In this document: positions 8,668 to 19,656 of the stretch, one piece after another
How the letters are laid out: each line of letters opens with the position of its first letter
How positions within the stretch are numbered: position 1 is the stretch's first letter
Source: Pseudomonas fluorescens NCIMB 11764
Lineage (GTDB): Bacteria > Pseudomonadota > Gammaproteobacteria > Pseudomonadales > Pseudomonadaceae
NCBI RefSeq assembly: GCF_000293885.2
Contig: NZ_CP010945.1
Location: forward strand, 1,570,001-1,634,000
Length of the DNA stretch: 64,000 bases
Reading direction: 5' to 3'
Made by a program: the position numbers and the translations under genes
Notes under the pieces: model-generated
The model's input: only the letters and a program-made list of their open reading frames with translations
Told to the model about the DNA's origin: nothing
The model's database searches: none

Positions 8668-9639
8668 ATGCAGACTTTGTACCCGCAGATCAAACCCCAC
8701 GCCCGGCACGATCTGGCTGTCGATGAAACCCACACCTTGTATGTCGACGAAAGCGGTTCGCCGGAAGGTTTGCCGGTGGTATTCATCCACGGTGGCCCCG
8801 GTGCCGGGTGTGATGCACAGAGTCGCTGCTTTTTTGATCCGAACCTGTACCGCATCGTCACCTTCGATCAGCGCGGTTGCGGCCGCTCCACCCCCCACGC
8901 CAGCCTGGAAAACAATACCACCTGGGATCTGGTCGCCGACCTTGAGCGGATTCGTCAGCACCTGGGCATCGACAAATGGGTGCTGTTTGGCGGGTCATGG
9001 GGCTCGACCCTGGCGCTGGCCTACGCGCAAACCCACCCGGAGCGGGTACACGGTCTGATTCTGCGCGGGATTTTTCTCTGCCGTCCGCAGGAAATCGAAT
9101 GGTTCTATCAGGCAGGTGCCAGCCGTCTGTTCCCCGATTACTGGCAGGACTACATCGCGCCGATCCCGCTGGACGAGCGCGAAGACTTGCTCAGCGCTTT
9201 CCACAAGCGCCTGACCGGCAACGACCAGATTGCGCAGATGCACGCAGCCAAGGCCTGGTCTACCTGGGAGGGCCGTACGGCGACCTTGCGTCCAAACCCG
9301 CTGGTGGTCGACCGTTTCTCCGAGCCGCAGCGTGCGTTGTCGATTGCCCGTATCGAATGCCATTACTTCACCAACAATGCGTTCCTCGAGCCGAACCAGC
9401 TGATTCGCGACATGGGCAAGATCGCCCATTTGCCAGGCGTGATCGTGCACGGTCGTTACGACGTGATCTGCCCGCTGGATAACGCCTGGGAATTGCATCA
9501 GAACTGGCCGAACAGTGAATTGCAGGTGATCCGTGACGCCGGGCATGCCGCCTCCGAACCGGGCATTACCGATGCCTTGGTGCGCGCCGCTGATCAGATG
9601 GCCCGGCGCTTGCTCGACCTGTCCCCAGAAGAAGCATGA
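8668..9639 (+). CDS. pip: Proline iminopeptidase
   Basis: Releases N-terminal proline from peptides (peptidase family S33). The 323-residue protein has the oxyanion motif HGGPGAGC, nucleophile serine in [11 protein letters not shown], acid in [10 protein letters not shown] and histidine in DAGHAASE. The length and the N-terminal sequence from ATG 8668 are those of the family. Its stop overlaps the dtd start by four bases (ATGA), so the two are translationally coupled, an arrangement common in pseudomonads. Confidence 0.95.
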   Translation: MQTLYPQIKPHARHDLAVDETHTLYVDESGSPEGLPVVFIHGGPGAGCDAQSRCFFDPNLYRIVTFDQRGCGRSTPHASLENNTTWDLVADLERIRQHLGIDKWVLFGGSWGSTLALAYAQTHPERVHGLILRGIFLCRPQEIEWFYQAGASRLFPDYWQDYIAPIPLDEREDLLSAFHKRLTGNDQIAQMHAAKAWSTWEGRTATLRPNPLVVDRFSEPQRALSIARIECHYFTNNAFLEPNQLIRDMGKIAHLPGVIVHGRYDVICPLDNAWELHQNWPNSELQVIRDAGHAASEPGITDALVRAADQMARRLLDLSPEEA

Positions 9640-10073
9640 AGGGCCTGCTGCAGCGCGTGCGTGGCGCGCGAGTCGAGGTAGCGGGGGAGGTGGTGGGTGC
9701 CGTCGATCAGGGGTTGCTGGTACTGGTCGCGGTCGAGCCCGAGGATACTCGGGCCAGCGCCGACAAACTTCTGCATAAGCTGCTTAACTATCGAGTGTTC
9801 AGTGACGCCGAGGGCAAGATGAATCTGTCCCTGGTGGACGTCGGTGGCGGGTTGCTGCTGGTCTCGCAGTTCACCCTGGCTGCCGACACCAGAAGCGGGT
9901 TGCGCCCGGGTTTTTCAACGGCCGCACCTCCGGCGCTGGGCGAGGAGCTTTTCGACTATCTATTAGGGAAAGCGAAACAGGTGCATGGCACTGTGGCATC
10001 AGGTAGATTCGGCGCGGATATGCAGGTGCACCTGGTCAATGATGGCCCGGTTACCTTCCTGTTACAGACCTGA
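9636..10073 (+). CDS. dtd: D-aminoacyl-tRNA deacylase
   Basis: Hydrolyses D-amino acids, and mischarged glycine, from tRNA, protecting translation. The 145-residue protein carries the two family motifs: SQFTLAA (near residue 78) and the C-terminal VNDGPVTF with its Gly-Pro element. It overlaps pip by four bases. A strong stem-loop with a T-tract begins at its stop codon and ends the pip-dtd transcript. Confidence 0.97.
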   Translation: MKGLLQRVRGARVEVAGEVVGAVDQGLLVLVAVEPEDTRASADKLLHKLLNYRVFSDAEGKMNLSLVDVGGGLLLVSQFTLAADTRSGLRPGFSTAAPPALGEELFDYLLGKAKQVHGTVASGRFGADMQVHLVNDGPVTFLLQT

Positions 10074-10105
10074 AAGCGCTTGAAACAAGTTTTTAAGCGC
10101 TTTTT
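10073..10105 (+). terminator. Rho-independent terminator after dtd
   Basis: AAAGCGCTT (10073-10081) pairs with AAGCGCTTT (10095-10103), followed by a T-run. The stem starts inside the dtd stop codon. Confidence 0.85.
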
Positions 10106-10394
10106 CACTGAAAACAGGGGTTTTTCGCGAGAAATACTTTGTTGCGCCTGATGCGTTGTAACGCGGCCTGCTAGATAATCGCGCGCTACGGGGATCAGCG
10201 TTCGTTGGTCCGTTTTGACTTAGGTAGAGACTTGTCCTGGACCTGTTGGGGAATCATTTGGCCCCATAGGAGTCGGAACAATGCTCGCCAACTTGGCAAG
10301 AGTGGTTTGTAGGGACGGGTTTTTCCTTCCGTCTACCTCACAGGCCCTTCAACTGGCCGTTGGTTTTTTGATCTGTTTTCGGCGAGGGTTGCTC
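10106..10394 (+). other. Leader region of opgG with an in-frame upstream start
   Basis: This 289-base stretch has no separate gene. It holds a possible -10 (GATAAT near 10174), and ATG 10281 behind a strong ribosome-binding site (AGGAGTCGG). ATG 10281 is in frame with opgG and would add 38 residues ([13 protein letters not shown]...). Just after it are imperfect hairpins: GTAGGGACGG/CCGTCTAC near 10310-10337, and CAAC/GTTG with a following T6 near 10350-10370, which resembles a weak attenuator. Whether 10281 is used as a start, as a leader peptide start or not at all cannot be decided here. Confidence 0.4.
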
Positions 10395-12206
10395 GTGATT
10401 GTTAGTCCCTGTATTGCACCAAAATTGTCTGCCAAACGGTTACGAAGCGCTCTGGTAGCGGGCTCTGCCCTGCTTTGCCTGCTCAGCGCCGGCCAGCTTT
10501 GGGCATTCAGTCTGGATGATGTATCGGCCAAGGCAAAAGAGCTGGCCGGGCAGAAATACGAAGCCCCGCGCAGTAACCTGCCGAAAGAATTCCGTGAAAT
10601 GAAATTCGCGGACTATCAAAAAATTCGTTTCCTGACCGAAAAAGCCGAATGGGCTGATCAGAAAACCCCGTTCAAGTTGTCGTTCTATCACCAGGGTATG
10701 CATTTCGATACACCGGTGAAAATCAACGAAATCACCGCGACCACCGTCGAAGAGATCAAATACGACCCAAGTCGTTTCGATTTCGGCGACTTGAAATTCG
10801 ATCCTAAAGCCACCGAACAACTGGGGTATGCCGGTTTCCGTGTGCTGTACCCGATCAACAAGGCCGACAAGCAAGACGAAATCATGACCATGCTCGGCGC
10901 GAGTTACTTCCGCGTTGTCGGCAAGGGGCACACGTATGGCTTGTCCGCTCGCGGCATGGCGATCGATACCGCGTTGCCGTCCGGCGAAGAATTCCCGCGT
11001 TTCACCGAGTTCTGGATTCAACAGCCGAAACCGGGCGACAAGCACCTGGTCATCTTCGCCCTTCTGGATTCGCCACGCGCTACCGGTGCCTATCGCCTGA
11101 CCGTACGTCCGGGCAGCGACACCATTGTCGACGTCAAGGCTCAGATGTTCCTGCGTGACAAGGTCACCAAGCTTGGCGTTGCGCCGCTGACCAGCATGTT
11201 CCTGTTCGGCGCCAACCAGCCTTCCAAAGTGCTGAACTATCGTCGCGAACTGCATGACTCCAGCGGTCTGTCGATCCATGCCGGCAACGGCGAGTGGATC
11301 TGGCGCCCGTTGAACAACCCGAAACACCTGTCGGTGAGCAACTACTCGGTCGAGAACCCGCGTGGCTTCGGCTTGTTGCAACGTGGCCGTGACTTCAGTC
11401 ACTACGAAGACCTCGACGACCGCTACGACAAGCGCCCAAGTGCCTGGATCGAGCCAAAAGGCGATTGGGGCAAGGGTTCTGTAGACCTGGTCGAAATTCC
11501 GACGGCCGATGAAACCAACGACAACATTGTTGCCTTCTGGAGCCCGGAAAAACTGCCTGAGCCTGGCCAGCCGCTGGAGTTCGGCTACCGCATGCACTGG
11601 ACCATCGACGAAGCCGCGCTTCATGCGCCGGACAGTGCCTGGGTTCAACAGACCCTGCGCTCCACAGGCGACGTCAAACAGTCCAACCTGATTCGTCAGC
11701 CGGACGGCAGCGTTGCCTATCTGGTGGACTTCGAAGGCCCGTCGCTGGCGGCATTGCCGTCCGATGCGGACGTTCGCAGCCAGGTCAGCGTTGGCGACAA
11801 TGCCGAACTGGTCGAGAACAGCGTGCGATACAACCCTGAAACCAAGGGCTGGCGCCTGACCCTGCGCATGAAGATCAAGGACCCGAGCAAAGCCACCGAG
11901 ATGCGTGCTGCGCTGGTCCAGAACATTCTGCCTGCCGACCTGGCCAAGTCATCCGTGCCAGCGTCCAGCAATGCTGTGGCCAAGGCCGACAAGGTTGCCG
12001 CCAGACAACAGGAAAAAGCAGACAAGGAAGCCAAGCAAGCCGAGGCCAAGCAGGCCGAAGCCAAGCCAGTCGCAGATGCCAAGGAGGCCAACAAAGACGC
12101 CAAGCAGCCTGCTGCTGCGGACGCGGCCCCAGCCACACCGGAATCGGCCGCGACTGAAGACGTCCTGACCGAGACCTGGAGCTACCAGTTGCCTGCCGAT
12201 GAGTAA
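10395..12206 (+). CDS. opgG: Glucan biosynthesis protein G (osmoregulated periplasmic glucans)
   Basis: A periplasmic protein needed to build and branch the beta-glucan backbone made by OpgH. GTG 10395 is preferred: GGCGAGGG lies 7 bases upstream and the protein then begins with a normal signal peptide (basic KLSAKRLRS, hydrophobic core, likely cleavage after LWA). The MdoG-family domain follows to about residue 515. The 603-residue product is longer than E. coli OpgG (511) because of a Lys/Ala/Glu-rich, low-complexity tail of roughly 85 residues ([12 protein letters not shown] repeats) before the end. opgH overlaps its last 8 bases. In pathogens this locus affects virulence and osmotic adaptation. 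Confidence 0.93.
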   Translation: MIVSPCIAPKLSAKRLRSALVAGSALLCLLSAGQLWAFSLDDVSAKAKELAGQKYEAPRSNLPKEFREMKFADYQKIRFLTEKAEWADQKTPFKLSFYHQGMHFDTPVKINEITATTVEEIKYDPSRFDFGDLKFDPKATEQLGYAGFRVLYPINKADKQDEIMTMLGASYFRVVGKGHTYGLSARGMAIDTALPSGEEFPRFTEFWIQQPKPGDKHLVIFALLDSPRATGAYRLTVRPGSDTIVDVKAQMFLRDKVTKLGVAPLTSMFLFGANQPSKVLNYRRELHDSSGLSIHAGNGEWIWRPLNNPKHLSVSNYSVENPRGFGLLQRGRDFSHYEDLDDRYDKRPSAWIEPKGDWGKGSVDLVEIPTADETNDNIVAFWSPEKLPEPGQPLEFGYRMHWTIDEAALHAPDSAWVQQTLRSTGDVKQSNLIRQPDGSVAYLVDFEGPSLAALPSDADVRSQVSVGDNAELVENSVRYNPETKGWRLTLRMKIKDPSKATEMRAALVQNILPADLAKSSVPASSNAVAKADKVAARQQEKADKEAKQAEAKQAEAKPVADAKEANKDAKQPAAADAAPATPESAATEDVLTETWSYQLPADE

Positions 12207-14769
12207 TTCTCAAGTACAGCCAGAGACGCTTGCCGAGTATCTGGCGCATTTACCGATGACCGACGAGCAGCGCGCGGAACTCGCGGGCTGCCAGTCCTTC
12301 AGCGAGCTGCACCAGCGCCTGTCGTCCTCGACGTTCGACGCACCGACCGAGGCTGCTCAAGCCTCGGTGGGCCGTCGTTTGACCCTGAACTCCGCTGAAG
12401 AGCTGGAAGAAGCGGAAATGCTGGTGCTCGACGCCAGCGGTCGGGTTTGCCTCAAGGCCACTCCACCGATCCGCCGGACCAAAGTCGTGCCGGAGCCGTG
12501 GCGCACCAACATTCTGGTGCGTGGCTGGCGGCGTCTGACCGGCCGCACCAATCCGCCAGCCCCGCCGAAAGACGAGAACGTGCTGCCGGCCGCGCGCTGG
12601 CGCACCGTAGGTTCGATCCGGCGTTACATCCTGCTGGTACTGATGCTTGGTCAGACCATCGTCGCCGGCTGGTACATGAAGGGCATCATGCCGTACCAGG
12701 GCTGGTCGTTCGTCGACCTGAACGAAGTCCTGCATCAGCCAATCCTGAAAACCGTCACGCAAGTACTGCCGTATGCGCTGCAGACCAGCATCCTGATCAT
12801 GTTCGGGATTCTGTTCTGCTGGGTGTCGGCCGGTTTCTGGACGGCATTGATGGGCTTCCTTGAGTTGCTCACCGGGCACGACAAGTACCGCATCTCCGGT
12901 AAGAGCGCCGGCAATGAGCCGATTCCCAAGGACGCGCGCACCGCACTGGTGATGCCGATCTGCAACGAAGACGTGCCGCGGGTGTTCGCCGGTCTGCGCG
13001 CGACGTTCGAGTCGGTCGCTGCCACGGGTGACCTGGATCGCTTCGACTTTTTCGTCCTCAGTGACAGTAACGATGCCGATATCTGTGTTGCCGAGCAGCA
13101 AGCCTGGCTGGACGTTTGCCGCGAAGCCGGCGGTTTCGGCAAGATTTTCTATCGCCGCCGTCGCCGTCGGGTAAAACGCAAAAGCGGCAACCTCGACGAC
13201 TTCTGCCGTCGCTGGGGCGGCGATTACAAGTACATGGTCGTGCTCGACGCTGACTCGGTGATGAGCGGTGAATGCCTGACCAGTCTGGTGCGCTTGATGG
13301 AAGCCACGCCGGACGCCGGGATTATCCAGACCGCGCCGCGTGCCTCGGGCATGGACACGCTGTATGCGCGCATGCAGCAGTTCGCGACTCGGGTGTACGG
13401 TCCGCTGTTCACCGCCGGTCTGCACTTCTGGCAGTTGGGCGAATCCCACTACTGGGGCCACAACGCGATCATCCGCATGAAGCCGTTCATCGAGCACTGC
13501 GCCCTGGCGCCGTTGCCGGGTAAAGGCGCATTCGCCGGGGCGATTCTGTCCCACGACTTCGTCGAAGCCGCGTTGATGCGTCGTGCGGGTTGGGGCGTGT
13601 GGATTGCCTACGACTTGCCGGGCAGCTATGAAGAACTGCCGCCGAACCTGCTGGACGAACTCAAGCGTGACCGTCGCTGGTGCCACGGTAACCTGATGAA
13701 CTTCCGCCTGTTCCTGGTCAAGGGCATGCACCCGGTTCACCGTGCAGTGTTCCTGACCGGCGTGATGTCTTATTTGTCGGCGCCGCTGTGGTTCTTCTTC
13801 CTGGTGCTGTCGACGGCGCTGCTGGCGGTCAACACACTGATGGAGCCGCAGTACTTCCTTGAACCGCGCCAGCTCTATCCGCTGTGGCCACAATGGCACC
13901 CGGACAAAGCGATCGCGTTGTTCTCGACCACCATCGTGCTGCTGTTCCTGCCGAAGCTGTTGAGCATCATCCTGATCTGGGCCAAGGGCGCGAAAGAGTT
14001 CGGCGGCAAGTTCAAGGTGACCTTGTCGATGCTGCTGGAGATGCTGTTCTCCATGTTGCTGGCGCCGGTGCGGATGATTTTCCACACTCGCTTCGTGCTC
14101 GCCGCGTTCCTCGGCTGGGCCGCCACCTGGAACTCGCCGCAACGTGACGACGACTCCACGCCGTGGAGCGAAGCGGTCAAGCGTCACGGGCCGCAAACCC
14201 TGCTGGGTTTCTTCTGGGCGTTGCTGGTGATCTGGCTGAACCCGAGCTTCCTCTGGTGGCTGGTGCCGATCGTCGGTTCGTTGATGCTGTCGATTCCGGT
14301 GTCGGTGATCTCCAGCCGCGTGGGCCTGGGCCTCAAGTCCCGTGACGAGAGCCTGTTCCTGATCCCCGAGGAATACAATCCGCCGCAGGCGTTGCTGGCA
14401 ACGGATCAGTACACCCATGAAAACCGTTACCACGCGCTGAAAGACGGCTTCATCCGCTCGGTGGTCGATCCACAGCAGAACGCCCTGGCGTGCGCGCTGG
14501 CGACGTCGCGTCACCGTGAGGCCGAGCCGATCGAATGGCTGCGGATCGAGCGTGTGCGCCATGCCTTGAAAGTCGGGCCTGACGGTTTGACCAACAATGA
14601 GCGTGTGCAACTGCTGAGCGATCCGGTAGCACTGGCTCGCTTGCATGAGCAGGTGTGGAACGAAGGTCATTCCGCGTGGCTGGAAGCCTGGCGCAAATCG
14701 GTGAAAGCCGATCCCCATGCGCCGCTGCTGCCGCTCAAGCCACTGAGTGCACAGCCTCAATTGGCATAA
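12199..14769 (+). CDS. opgH: Glucans biosynthesis glucosyltransferase H
   Basis: An inner-membrane family 2 glycosyltransferase that polymerises UDP-glucose into the beta-1,2-linked periplasmic glucan backbone and exports it. The 856-residue protein has two N-terminal membrane segments (about 140-160 and 195-220), a cytosolic catalytic domain with [14 protein letters not shown] (D,D) and the R-W motif in [10 protein letters not shown], then a cluster of membrane segments from about 515. Translation is coupled to opgG by overlap (ATGAGTAA). A large antisense frame covers the gene but is a composition shadow. Confidence 0.96.
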   Translation: MSNSQVQPETLAEYLAHLPMTDEQRAELAGCQSFSELHQRLSSSTFDAPTEAAQASVGRRLTLNSAEELEEAEMLVLDASGRVCLKATPPIRRTKVVPEPWRTNILVRGWRRLTGRTNPPAPPKDENVLPAARWRTVGSIRRYILLVLMLGQTIVAGWYMKGIMPYQGWSFVDLNEVLHQPILKTVTQVLPYALQTSILIMFGILFCWVSAGFWTALMGFLELLTGHDKYRISGKSAGNEPIPKDARTALVMPICNEDVPRVFAGLRATFESVAATGDLDRFDFFVLSDSNDADICVAEQQAWLDVCREAGGFGKIFYRRRRRRVKRKSGNLDDFCRRWGGDYKYMVVLDADSVMSGECLTSLVRLMEATPDAGIIQTAPRASGMDTLYARMQQFATRVYGPLFTAGLHFWQLGESHYWGHNAIIRMKPFIEHCALAPLPGKGAFAGAILSHDFVEAALMRRAGWGVWIAYDLPGSYEELPPNLLDELKRDRRWCHGNLMNFRLFLVKGMHPVHRAVFLTGVMSYLSAPLWFFFLVLSTALLAVNTLMEPQYFLEPRQLYPLWPQWHPDKAIALFSTTIVLLFLPKLLSIILIWAKGAKEFGGKFKVTLSMLLEMLFSMLLAPVRMIFHTRFVLAAFLGWAATWNSPQRDDDSTPWSEAVKRHGPQTLLGFFWALLVIWLNPSFLWWLVPIVGSLMLSIPVSVISSRVGLGLKSRDESLFLIPEEYNPPQALLATDQYTHENRYHALKDGFIRSVVDPQQNALACALATSRHREAEPIEWLRIERVRHALKVGPDGLTNNERVQLLSDPVALARLHEQVWNEGHSAWLEAWRKSVKADPHAPLLPLKPLSAQPQLA

Positions 14770-14807
14770 AAAGCCCCGCTTCTGAGAGGAGGCGGGTGTT
14801 TTTAAAG

Positions 14808-14868
14808 ATCGCAGCCTTCGGCAGCTCCTGCACGGTATCAATCTGTAGGAGCTGCCGAAGGCTGCGAT
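14808..14868. repeat. Long palindrome, ATCGCAGCCTTCGGCAGCTC type
   Basis: ATCGCAGCCTTCGGCAGCTCCTGCA pairs with the complementary arm ending at 14868; it is another intergenic REP class common in Pseudomonas. A weaker GC hairpin with a T-run (about 14770-14803) just before it may be the opgH terminator. Confidence 0.75.
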
Positions 14869-15115
14869 TTTTTGCTTTCAGTCCCGTGAAACAACAAATC
14901 ACGCGCCAACACTTTTGCAAACGAGCGAGTGCGTTAGGCCCCGTCCGCGAATTGGTGCGCCCGGATAATTTTTGTCCGTATCGATGCTTTTCCTGAGGGG
15001 AGCTGGCGTTTGCGCGCCTCATGACGCTTATCTACGACGCGCCACACAACGTAGTGGCGGTGAATAAGGTCGGCAATATGGAGTAAGGCCGGTCAGACAG
15101 ACCGCGTCGCGCCTC
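14869..15115. other. Intergenic stretch with no recognisable gene
   Basis: About 250 bases between two palindromes. The only small frame of note is 15021-15086 (21 codons, MTLIYDAPHNVVAVNKVGNM...), with GAGGGGAG too far upstream (about 18 bases) to be a convincing ribosome-binding site. I recognise nothing else in it. Confidence 0.5.
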
Positions 15116-15179
15116 ATCGCCAGCAGGCCGGCTCCCACACTGAAATGCATTCTCCTGTGGGAGCCAGCCTGCTGGCGAT
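15116..15179. repeat. REP-type palindrome, ATCGCCAGCAGG family
   Basis: The arms ATCGCCAGCAGGCCGGCTCC (15116) and its near-complement ending 15179 are almost identical to 4085-4149. It lies just past the 3' end of the chemoreceptor gene on the other strand. Confidence 0.85.
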
Positions 15180-15222
15180 TGCATCAACTCGGTTCCAAGC
15201 GGACCGAGGCATGCACATCACC

Positions 15223-17139
15223 TCAAACCTTGAACCTGCCCACCAGCGTCTGCAAATGCGTCCCCAGCCGCGCCAACTCGACGCTGGAGGCCGCGGTCTC
15301 TTCACTGGCGGCCGAGGTCTGCTCGGACACATCGCGCACGTTCAGCACGCTACGGTTGATCTCTTCGGCTACCGCGCTCTGCTGTTCGGCCGCTGCGGCG
15401 ATCTGCTGGTTCATCGACTGGATCGCCGACACGGTGCGGGTGATGCTTTCCAGCGAGCCACCGGCACGGCGGGTCAGTTCGACGCTGCTGTCGGTCAGGC
15501 TGCGGCTGTTGTCCATGATGGTCGCGACTTGCTGGGTGCCGTTTTGCAGACCGACGATCAGCTCTTCGATTTCTTCGGTGGACTTCTGGGTGCGTTGGGC
15601 CAGGCTGCGGACCTCGTCGGCGACCACCGCGAAACCACGCCCTGCTTCACCGGCGCGGGCGGCTTCGATCGCGGCGTTGAGCGCCAGCAGGTTGGTTTGC
15701 TGGGCCACGGATTTGATCACGTCGAGCACGCTGCCGATCTTGTCGCTTTCGCGTTTCAGGTGACCCATGGCTTCGGTGGAGTTGCCGACTTCCAGGGCCA
15801 GGCGCTCGATCTGCGCGATGGCTTCGCCAACGACCTTGTCACCTTCGCGGGCCTGCTGATCGGCGGCCAGAGCCGCTTCAGAGGCCTCTTCGGCGTTACG
15901 CGCGACTTCCTGCACGGTGGCGGTCATTTCGTTCATCGCGGTCGCCACTTGGTCGGTCTCGACCTTCTGGCTGTTGACCCCGGCGCTGGTCTGCTCGGTC
16001 ACTGCGGACAGTTCTTCGGCAGCGCTGGCGATTTGCGTGACGCCATCGCTGATGCCGCCGATCAATTCGCGCAGGCCCAGGGTCATGTTCTGCATGGCGC
16101 GCTGGAGTTGACCGAGTTCATCGTGGCGCTCGGAAACGAGGTTGTGGGTCAAGTCGCCGGCGGCAATGCGCTCGGCCACTTTCAGTGTCTGGCTCAACGG
16201 AATGACGATCTGCCGTGTGATCGCCCACGCCGCGAAGAGGCCGAAGACCAGCGCCAGGGAAGTGGCCAGCAACAGCATGTTCCTGGCGTGTGCCGCATCG
16301 GTGTCACGCACGACGGTTTGTGAGGCGGTGAGTTTCTTGCTGACTCCGAGCAGGATGTCGCCTTGCGCGGCCATGCGTTTCAGGGCATCAGCCGTCGCAA
16401 CCTGCGAGTCACGGAACTGAGTGACCGCGGCTCGGTAGGCTTTGAGCGCTTCGCTGGCCTGTTGCAGATTGGCGGTGTGCTGCTGCGGCAGTTTCGATGG
16501 AAGGCTTTCGAGGCTGTTCAACGCGTTGGCGATGGCATCCAGCGCCGGTTGTTCGGCATCGGCCTTGCCACTATAGGTGTAGCCGCGAACCTGATAGCGG
16601 GCTTGTTGCAGCAGCTTGCTGACTTCCACCACGTTGTTGAAGTCAGCCACGTTGTCGCCTTGCAGCAGGGACTTCTCGACTTCAGTGACTCGCGCCACAG
16701 CGTTGTCGGCGTTGGCGCCGAGTTTGCTGCGAGCGTCTTCGCGGCTGGCGCCGGCCTGCGTCATGGCGGCGAAGGCTAGTTTATATTCGCTGACGGCGGT
16801 CAATTGCTGGTCGATCATCGCTACGTCGGCCGGTTGTTCGATCAACGTGCGCGCGGTTTTCAGTCCGGTATCGAGTTGGCCGAGCAGGTCGTTGACGGCG
16901 CCCGGACCTTGTTCGCCGCGGCGCATCTCGTAATCCAGACGGGCCAGGCGCAAATCCTTGGTCAGCTCATTGAGGCTGGAAATGAATCCCAGCTTGTCGC
17001 CGCGACTGATCACATTACCCAGGCCAGTCCAGCCGGTAGCGGTGATCAACACCGTCAGAAGCAGCACCAGACCGAAGCCGACACCCAGTTTGCGATTGAC
17101 GCTGACGTTCCCCAGTTTCTCGGCTAGCCATCGGTACAT
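15223..17139 (-). CDS. Methyl-accepting chemotaxis protein with helical bimodular-type sensor
   Basis: A 638-residue transmembrane chemoreceptor. The start at 17139 (MYRWLAEK) is preceded by GGGAG; the frame upstream adds only 7 residues. Domains: membrane segment about 18-37, an all-helical periplasmic sensor about 40-285, second membrane segment about 288-308 ([17 protein letters not shown]), HAMP about 309-361, and a signalling domain with the conserved hairpin [16 protein letters not shown] near residue 500. The roughly 245-residue helical sensor resembles the HBM class (as in McpS, which senses TCA intermediates), but the ligand cannot be assigned. It is monocistronic, between two REP elements. 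Confidence 0.92.
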   Translation of the reverse strand: MYRWLAEKLGNVSVNRKLGVGFGLVLLLTVLITATGWTGLGNVISRGDKLGFISSLNELTKDLRLARLDYEMRRGEQGPGAVNDLLGQLDTGLKTARTLIEQPADVAMIDQQLTAVSEYKLAFAAMTQAGASREDARSKLGANADNAVARVTEVEKSLLQGDNVADFNNVVEVSKLLQQARYQVRGYTYSGKADAEQPALDAIANALNSLESLPSKLPQQHTANLQQASEALKAYRAAVTQFRDSQVATADALKRMAAQGDILLGVSKKLTASQTVVRDTDAAHARNMLLLATSLALVFGLFAAWAITRQIVIPLSQTLKVAERIAAGDLTHNLVSERHDELGQLQRAMQNMTLGLRELIGGISDGVTQIASAAEELSAVTEQTSAGVNSQKVETDQVATAMNEMTATVQEVARNAEEASEAALAADQQAREGDKVVGEAIAQIERLALEVGNSTEAMGHLKRESDKIGSVLDVIKSVAQQTNLLALNAAIEAARAGEAGRGFAVVADEVRSLAQRTQKSTEEIEELIVGLQNGTQQVATIMDNSRSLTDSSVELTRRAGGSLESITRTVSAIQSMNQQIAAAAEQQSAVAEEINRSVLNVRDVSEQTSAASEETAASSVELARLGTHLQTLVGRFKV

Positions 17140-17236
17140 GCTGCAACTCCCACGGACCACAAGTTGGTTTTATGGGAGGTGTATCGGCTGGCGGGTGGAA
17201 ATCTGTAGGCGCAGCACGAGTTTGGCTTGGTTAACC

Positions 17237-17356
17237 TGTGGTGAGGGAGCTTGCTCCCGCTCGGCGGCGTAGCCGGCGTAAAACAGTCGCCGCGATATTG
17301 GGGATTCAATGCGGTGGCCGCTTCGCGCCCAAGCGTGAGCAAGCTCCCTCGCCACA
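17237..17356. repeat. REPIN with one diverged base in each arm
   Basis: The left arm TGTGGTGAGGGAGCTTGCTC and right arm AGCGTGAGCAAGCTCCCTCG (ending 17356) are GTGGCGAGGG-family REPs, each with a point change. It occupies the space between the chemoreceptor start and rsmE. Confidence 0.88.
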
Positions 17357-17385
17357 GGGTTTGGAGCGAAGCTCGGGGGACCGGA

Positions 17386-18093
17386 TTAGAACAGGCGTGC
17401 AAGCAACGCAGTGACGGCAGTCTCTACGCGCAGGATGCGCTCGCCGAGCTGCACCGGTTGCAGGCCGGATTTGCCGAGTAAATCGATTTCGTAGGGAATC
17501 CAGCCGCCTTCCGGGCCGATGGCCAGGGTCACCGGTTCGTCCAGGCCGCGGGGGCAGGGCGGGTAATTGCCGGGGTGACCGACCAGGCCGAGGGTGCCTT
17601 CGGTGATCGCGGGCAGTCGATCTTCGACGAACGGTTTGAAGCGTTTTTCGATGACAATTTCAGGCAACACGCTATCTCTTGCCTGCTCGAGGCCGAGGAT
17701 CAGTTGCTCGCGAATCGCTTCAGGTTCGAGAAACGGGGTCTGCCAAAAGCTCTTCTCGACGCGGTAGCTGTTTACCAGCACGATTCGCGGCACACCCATG
17801 GCCGCCACGGTCTGAAACACCCGACGGAGCATTTTGGGCCGCGGCAGCGCCAATACCAGAGTCAGTGGCAGCTTGGCCGGTGGTGGTTGGTCGAGGGTGA
17901 CGCGCAGTTCGGCTTCATCGCTGTCCAGACGCAGCACTTCGGCCGAGCCCATCAGACCGCCGATACGCCCGACGCGCAGGCTGTCACCCACTTCACAGCG
18001 GTGAACTTCCTGCATGTGCGTCAACCGGCGATCGCGCAGGACCACTCGGTCGGCCGCAATGAAATCGGCCTCTTCGAGGAGCAGCAGGTTCAC
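17386..18093 (-). CDS. rsmE: 16S rRNA m3U1498 methyltransferase
   Basis: A SPOUT-fold enzyme that methylates N3 of U1498 in the ribosomal decoding centre using S-adenosylmethionine. The 235-residue protein starts [11 protein letters not shown] with a PUA-like N-terminal domain ([15 protein letters not shown]), followed by the knotted SAM site: AIGPEGGW and [11 protein letters not shown] near the C-terminus. The start overlaps the tatC stop by four bases, making it the last gene of the ubi-his-tat run. A different domain order or disrupted knot would argue otherwise; neither is seen. Confidence 0.95.
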   Translation of the reverse strand: MNLLLLEEADFIAADRVVLRDRRLTHMQEVHRCEVGDSLRVGRIGGLMGSAEVLRLDSDEAELRVTLDQPPPAKLPLTLVLALPRPKMLRRVFQTVAAMGVPRIVLVNSYRVEKSFWQTPFLEPEAIREQLILGLEQARDSVLPEIVIEKRFKPFVEDRLPAITEGTLGLVGHPGNYPPCPRGLDEPVTLAIGPEGGWIPYEIDLLGKSGLQPVQLGERILRVETAVTALLARLF

Positions 18094-18884
18094 GCTTGGG
18101 TCGCTGGCGGCTGGTCGTTGTGATCGTCGACCGGTTGGTCGTCCGGGTGGTCGCCGCGCTTGCTGATCAGGCCGCCGAACAGGATGCCGATTTCAAACAG
18201 CAGCCACATCGGTACGGCCAGCAGCGTCTGCGAGAAAATGTCCGGTGGCGTCAGGATCATGCCGACCACGAAGCAGCCAATGATCACGTACGGGCGGATT
18301 TTCTTCAGGTATTTGACGTCGACCACGCCGATCCAGACCAGCAGCACCACGGCCACCGGGATCTCGAACGCCACACCGAAGGCGAAGAACAGCGTCATGA
18401 CGAAATCGAGGTAGCTGCTGATGTCGGTCATCATCTCCACGCCGGCCGGGGTGGCGGCGGCGAAGAATTTGAAGATCAGCGGGAACACCAGGTAGTAGGC
18501 GAACGCCATGCCGGCGTAAAACAGCATGATGCTCGACACCAGCAAAGGCACGGCGATGCGTTTTTCATGTTTGTACAAGCCCGGCGCAATGAAGCCCCAG
18601 ATCTGATGCAGGATCACCGGGATTGCCAGGAACAGCGACACCATCATGGTCAGCTTCAGTGGCGTTAAAAACGGCGACGACACGTCGGTGGCGATCATCG
18701 TCGCGCCCACCGGCAGGTACTGGCGCAACGGCGTCGAGACGAAGGTGTAGATCTGCTGGGTGAAGGCGAACAACCCGGCGAAGATGATGAAGATCGCCGC
18801 TACGCAGCGCAGCAGACGGGTACGCAACTCGGTGAGGTGCGAAACCAGCGGCATGTGCTGGTCGTTTTCTGGGAGATCGCTCAT
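18090..18884 (-). CDS. tatC: Sec-independent protein translocase TatC
   Basis: The six-helix core of the twin-arginine translocase; with TatB it binds the RR signal peptide of folded substrates. The 264-residue protein begins [21 protein letters not shown], carrying the conserved cytosolic HLTELR motif, then hydrophobic segments at about 22-44, 75-95, 110-135, 155-180, 192-210 and 213-232. It overlaps tatB by four bases at its start and rsmE by four at its end. The C-terminal tail ([12 protein letters not shown]) is acidic and poorly conserved. Confidence 0.97.
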   Translation of the reverse strand: MSDLPENDQHMPLVSHLTELRTRLLRCVAAIFIIFAGLFAFTQQIYTFVSTPLRQYLPVGATMIATDVSSPFLTPLKLTMMVSLFLAIPVILHQIWGFIAPGLYKHEKRIAVPLLVSSIMLFYAGMAFAYYLVFPLIFKFFAAATPAGVEMMTDISSYLDFVMTLFFAFGVAFEIPVAVVLLVWIGVVDVKYLKKIRPYVIIGCFVVGMILTPPDIFSQTLLAVPMWLLFEIGILFGGLISKRGDHPDDQPVDDHNDQPPATQA

Positions 18885-19342
18885 GAGACTCGCGGCGGCA
18901 AAGTGGTGTCGTGAGGGGCCGGCGTTGTCGGCGCGGCGGCAGGAGCAACAGGTTCTACGGATGCGACAGCCGCTGCCGGTTCAACAGTTTTCACCGTTTC
19001 CGTTGGTGCCGCGACAGGTGCAGCTTCTGCAATCGGTGCATGAATCGTCTGCTCCGCCACAGGTTCAACCGGCTGAACCGGCGTAGCCTCCTGCTGGGTC
19101 GGCGTGAAGATTTTCCGTGCCTCCTGCTCCAGCGACAGGATGTGCTCGTTGTGCAGTTGCCGACGAATCTCGTCGGCACCGATTTCACGTTCAACTTCCT
19201 GTTTGATCGCGTTGAAGCTGCGCTTCAGGCGCCCGACCCACAGGCCGGCCGTGCGCGCAGCCCCCGGCAGACGTTCGGGGCCCAGCACCAGCAGGGCCAC
19301 GAGGCCGACGAGCAGCAGTTCAGAGAAGCTGATACCAAACAT
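18881..19342 (-). CDS. tatB: Sec-independent protein translocase TatB
   Basis: The single-span Tat receptor subunit. The 153-residue protein starts [20 protein letters not shown], followed by [11 protein letters not shown] and an amphipathic helix ([19 protein letters not shown]), the TatB hallmark with its E at the membrane start and GP hinge. The last 80 residues are Ala/Pro/Val-rich and low complexity. It lies 10 bases after tatA and overlaps tatC. Confidence 0.96.
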   Translation of the reverse strand: MFGISFSELLLVGLVALLVLGPERLPGAARTAGLWVGRLKRSFNAIKQEVEREIGADEIRRQLHNEHILSLEQEARKIFTPTQQEATPVQPVEPVAEQTIHAPIAEAAPVAAPTETVKTVEPAAAVASVEPVAPAAAPTTPAPHDTTLPPRVS

Positions 19343-19352
19343 TAGTCAGTGC

Positions 19353-19631
19353 TCACACGTCTTTGCGGATCGGCTCTTCGACTTTTTGCGCCTGCACGTC
19401 GATGGTGTGCGGCTGGTTCACGGACTGTGTGGTCTGTGGCTGAACCGGTGGCACCGGTTGGGCCGGGGTCACAGTCGGGTCAACCGGCTTGTCTTCATCG
19501 TTCATGGCTTTGCGAAAGCCCTTGATCGACTCGCCCACGTCAGTGCCGAGGTTTTTCAGTTTCTTGGTGCCGAACACCAGAACGACAACAACCAGGATGA
19601 CGATCCAGTGTTTCCAGTCAAAAATGCCCAT
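19353..19631 (-). CDS. tatA: Sec-independent protein translocase TatA
   Basis: The pore-forming subunit that oligomerises during Tat export. It has 92 residues when started at 19631 ([20 protein letters not shown]), preceded by AGAGGAG; the frame continues upstream to 19757 but without support. The motif [20 protein letters not shown] after the membrane helix is diagnostic. The tail is Pro/Gln/Val-rich. The gene follows hisE by 25 bases, so his and tat genes share a transcript as in other pseudomonads. Confidence 0.96.
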   Translation of the reverse strand: MGIFDWKHWIVILVVVVLVFGTKKLKNLGTDVGESIKGFRKAMNDEDKPVDPTVTPAQPVPPVQPQTTQSVNQPHTIDVQAQKVEEPIRKDV

Positions 19632-19656
19632 GTTGCTGCTCCTCTCTAATAATTGT

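Noticed and set aside
12250..14841. An 863-codon open frame antisense to opgH
   Set aside because: It covers the opgH codons in the opposite frame, is rich in His, Gln and Arg as expected of high-G+C shadows, has no recognisable domain and no ribosome-binding site; opgH has clear homology.
15021..15086. A 21-codon small protein gene after opgH
   Set aside because: The nearest ribosome-binding-like sequence is about 18 bases away and I recognise no relative, so it is not listed as a gene.
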